Source: Fragilaria radians
Lineage: Eukaryota > Bacillariophyta > Fragilariophyceae > Fragilariales > Fragilariaceae
NCBI GenBank assembly: GCA_900642245.1
Contig: CAAAJI010000145.1
Span: 71,461-89,335 of the forward strand
DNA length: 17,875 nucleotides
Reading direction: 5' to 3'
Made by a program: the position numbers and the translations under genes. The first letter of the stretch is position 1. Every line of letters starts with the position of its first letter. This document shows positions 15,939-17,875 of the stretch, piece after piece. The notes under the pieces are model-generated. The model was not told where the DNA came from, searched no databases, and saw nothing but the letters and a program-made list of their open reading frames with translations.

Positions 15939-17635
15939 CAAGTGGTAATAATAATGATGATTGGGATGATCTCTTTGCCCTCGCGGCTGGAGATTCTTCG
16001 TCACTCGAAGTGAAGAACTCATTACCAAAGCAGCAAAGTTCGGATTCGAAAGAAATCAGAACGAAGCGTAAGAAGCGCAAGATATCAACCACGAAAAGCG
16101 ATGCGTTTTCAAGACTGTTAGATTCACGTATGTCATTAGAGGCTCTGGTAAATTTCCAGGAATGTGATGGAGAGATATCAGCCAAAGATATCTGGTACAT
16201 CAAGTTATATAAAATTATTTGTGCGATTCGTCGACATGCTTTGGACAATGCCATTAAAAGACATGATAAGTTGAAACAGAAGAATCAACCTTCAAATTGG
16301 GACCCCTGTACTAATGACATTTCGATTTTCAAACACCTACGCTTTCCATCTTCTTTAGATGCAGGTGAAAGGGTTCTTCTGGAGGAGAAGCAAATCACTC
16401 TGTCGAAATATGTCAGTATCAAGCGAATGACGTTTCAGTCATGGATACAAACCATTATTGCTTGTGATGACTTGTATTTCAGATTATATTACTTACAAAT
16501 CAGTGGATTACTCTCTTGTCAAGATCGAGTCTACGTACCACATCCCGTGTCGTATTTTAACTCTTTTGATGACAAGAGTGATGGAATCGACGAAACTTTA
16601 CTTGCAATGTCACAACACAAACCAAATGTCGTGGCTCGATTCGGATTAGTCGAAAGAGATGATCATCCATTGGCCAGACTACATCGTTTAAGATTACGAG
16701 AGTCACATCGTCTCTTTTCGGAAAGGTTGGATCCATCGGAAATTATGCAAGCATTGGCGGAACCAAATTTGCATCCTCCAACATCACTAGACTATCATAA
16801 CACTGTCGCAACTCCATTACTTCAAGAATGGAGAGATTCTTGCCGGGATGACTTATGTCACCTTTACAGCTATGCAACAATTCCAAATTCCAGTCTACAA
16901 AGCATGGTAACCAGGTTGAAGGAACTCAAGGTGTCAAATATCCTGGAATTGGGTGCCGGTACTGGATATTTGGCAAAACTGTTCCAGTCCTTTCTACCCG
17001 TAACTCCCTATGATGTCCATCCAACGACATTGTCATACAACGAATATCATGGACGGACACCACCTTTTGTTCCTGTCTATCATGGAACTCATGAGACTGT
17101 CAATCATCTCTTGGGCTCGTCCTGTGCCCTACTCTTATGCTATCCACCACCTCAAAGTACGATGGCGTTCGATGCAGTGAAATCCATTTGGGGAAATCAC
17201 TCTAGGGATACTAATAAGATTAGTGATGATAACAAAATGACGAGGGTCATAATACACATTGGAGAATGGAAAGGCCTTACGGGTTCTAAATCTTTGGAAC
17301 ATCTATTGGAACAATCGGGCATATGTATCTACCGAGCACCCTGTTGGACTTGGGGGACAGATGCTGCAGATATAACAATTTGGTGTCGTAAGGTCATCAA
17401 TAGCGTTCCAAACGCACTTCATCCCGGCGTACAACTGTTATCTATTCCCTGTATATACTGTCAAAAGAAAGATGCCACTCGTCGATGTCGTCTTTTACGC
17501 TTTGCTGTATATTGCAGTAAAACATGTTGGGAATCTGATCGACAACAAAACTTTTCCGCCATGTGTCAATTGAGTCTTATTCCACACGATCTGCCTTTAG
17601 AATGGGACAATAAGAACCATTTTATGATGCTATGA
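15935..17635 (+). CDS. SAM-dependent methyltransferase-fold protein with degenerate C-terminal MYND-type zinc finger
   Basis: A 566-residue single-exon protein. Residues 1-60 are polar with a basic KRKKRK patch (44-49), a possible nuclear signal. A helical middle region (about 60-330) is unassigned. ILELGAGTGYLAKL (336-349) is motif I (SAM-binding Gly-rich loop) of class I methyltransferases. YNEYHG (about 369) is followed by the CYPPP motif (402-406), equivalent to the catalytic-loop D/N/S-PP-Y/F, and GEWKGLTGS (443-451) is a further landmark seen in related protist and bacterial proteins. The C-terminus has CIYC (506-509), Cys518 and YCSKTC (526-531), then Cys544, resembling a MYND finger (CxxC...YCSxxC...C) but lacking the second Cys of the middle pair and the usual His. 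Methyl acceptor unknown: nucleic acid or protein are possible. The ATG at 15935 is the first in frame; it follows overlapping mini upstream ORFs. Confidence 0.72.
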   Translation: MTSGNNNDDWDDLFALAAGDSSSLEVKNSLPKQQSSDSKEIRTKRKKRKISTTKSDAFSRLLDSRMSLEALVNFQECDGEISAKDIWYIKLYKIICAIRRHALDNAIKRHDKLKQKNQPSNWDPCTNDISIFKHLRFPSSLDAGERVLLEEKQITLSKYVSIKRMTFQSWIQTIIACDDLYFRLYYLQISGLLSCQDRVYVPHPVSYFNSFDDKSDGIDETLLAMSQHKPNVVARFGLVERDDHPLARLHRLRLRESHRLFSERLDPSEIMQALAEPNLHPPTSLDYHNTVATPLLQEWRDSCRDDLCHLYSYATIPNSSLQSMVTRLKELKVSNILELGAGTGYLAKLFQSFLPVTPYDVHPTTLSYNEYHGRTPPFVPVYHGTHETVNHLLGSSCALLLCYPPPQSTMAFDAVKSIWGNHSRDTNKISDDNKMTRVIIHIGEWKGLTGSKSLEHLLEQSGICIYRAPCWTWGTDAADITIWCRKVINSVPNALHPGVQLLSIPCIYCQKKDATRRCRLLRFAVYCSKTCWESDRQQNFSAMCQLSLIPHDLPLEWDNKNHFMML

Positions 17636-17784
17636 TGTCAAAATTAAAAACTCAGACCAAAAGTTAATTTAGCTTAGGACAACATCAGGCTTCTACAACT
17701 GAAAGATTGAAAGTAGTCTTTTAAGGACAACGAAACAAACTCGTTTTCTGTTATAAAAGTATCACATCTTGCTTATGCTATTTA
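17636..17784. other. Short convergent spacer between two 3' ends
   Basis: About 150 bp separates the methyltransferase stop from the stop of the right-edge minus-strand gene. Both 3' UTRs must share or overlap this interval. No hairpin or clear signal was recognised. Confidence 0.5.
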
Positions 17785-17875
17785 CTAGGCTGTAAACCAC
17801 GATTTCACTTCCGTATAAGAAGGAATTCCATTTACATTGGGTCCCACGGCGGCTACTGAAGGTGGCTTCTGTAAC
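17785..17875 (-). CDS. C-terminal end of a protein running off the right edge
   Basis: The minus strand is open from the right edge to the TAG at 17785-17787, giving 29 codons that end GIPSYTEVKSWFTA, preceded by a Pro/Ala/Val-rich stretch. The interval is more GC-rich than the spacer beside it, which supports coding. The piece is too short to name a family. It is convergent with the methyltransferase gene. Confidence 0.5.
   Translation of the reverse strand, partial: LQKPPSVAAVGPNVNGIPSYTEVKSWFTA

Overview
This window is nuclear eukaryotic DNA, AT-rich, with compact and apparently intronless genes separated by AT-richer spacers. The proteins are typically eukaryotic: a kinetochore CENP-I/Mis6 protein, a CCDC12/cwf18 splicing factor, a GABA-B-like class C receptor and a secreted VWD/root-cap-like protein. 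Single-exon genes, GABA-B-like receptors in a protist, a methyltransferase with a degenerate MYND finger and Ty1/copia debris best fit a microalgal stramenopile such as a diatom. That placement is an inference. The standard genetic code is used.

Layout. Bases 1-410 (-) hold the N-terminus of a polar, phosphosite-rich protein that runs off the left edge. Bases 1702-2772 (-) encode a secreted VWD/root-cap-like protein. Bases 3916-5895 (-) encode a CENP-I homologue. Bases 7270-8184 (-) encode a histone-fold-like protein, possibly a TFIID/SAGA subunit. Bases 8185-11838 are a 3.6 kb gene-poor stretch with only one weak short ORF and degraded-looking coding fragments. Bases 11839-14163 (-) encode a GABA-B-like receptor whose signal peptide is missing from the open frame. 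Bases 14656-14882 (-) are a frameshifted Ty1/copia RNase H remnant, abutted by a tandem array of palindromic repeats at 14882-14974. Bases 15330-15815 (-) encode CCDC12/cwf18. It shares a 119-bp divergent spacer with a methyltransferase plus zinc-finger gene at 15935-17635 (+). The right edge carries the C-terminus of one more minus-strand gene, ending at 17785.

The genes do not form an obvious pathway. Most are housekeeping (centromere, transcription, splicing), with two proteins destined for the secretory route (VWD-like protein and receptor). The clearest physical coupling is the head-to-head CCDC12/methyltransferase pair. The points most worth a second look are the receptor's unresolved 5' end next to copia debris, the covarying palindromic repeats, the mini upstream ORFs before the methyltransferase, and the methyltransferase's degenerate MYND finger. 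I did not find a clearly new multi-gene system.
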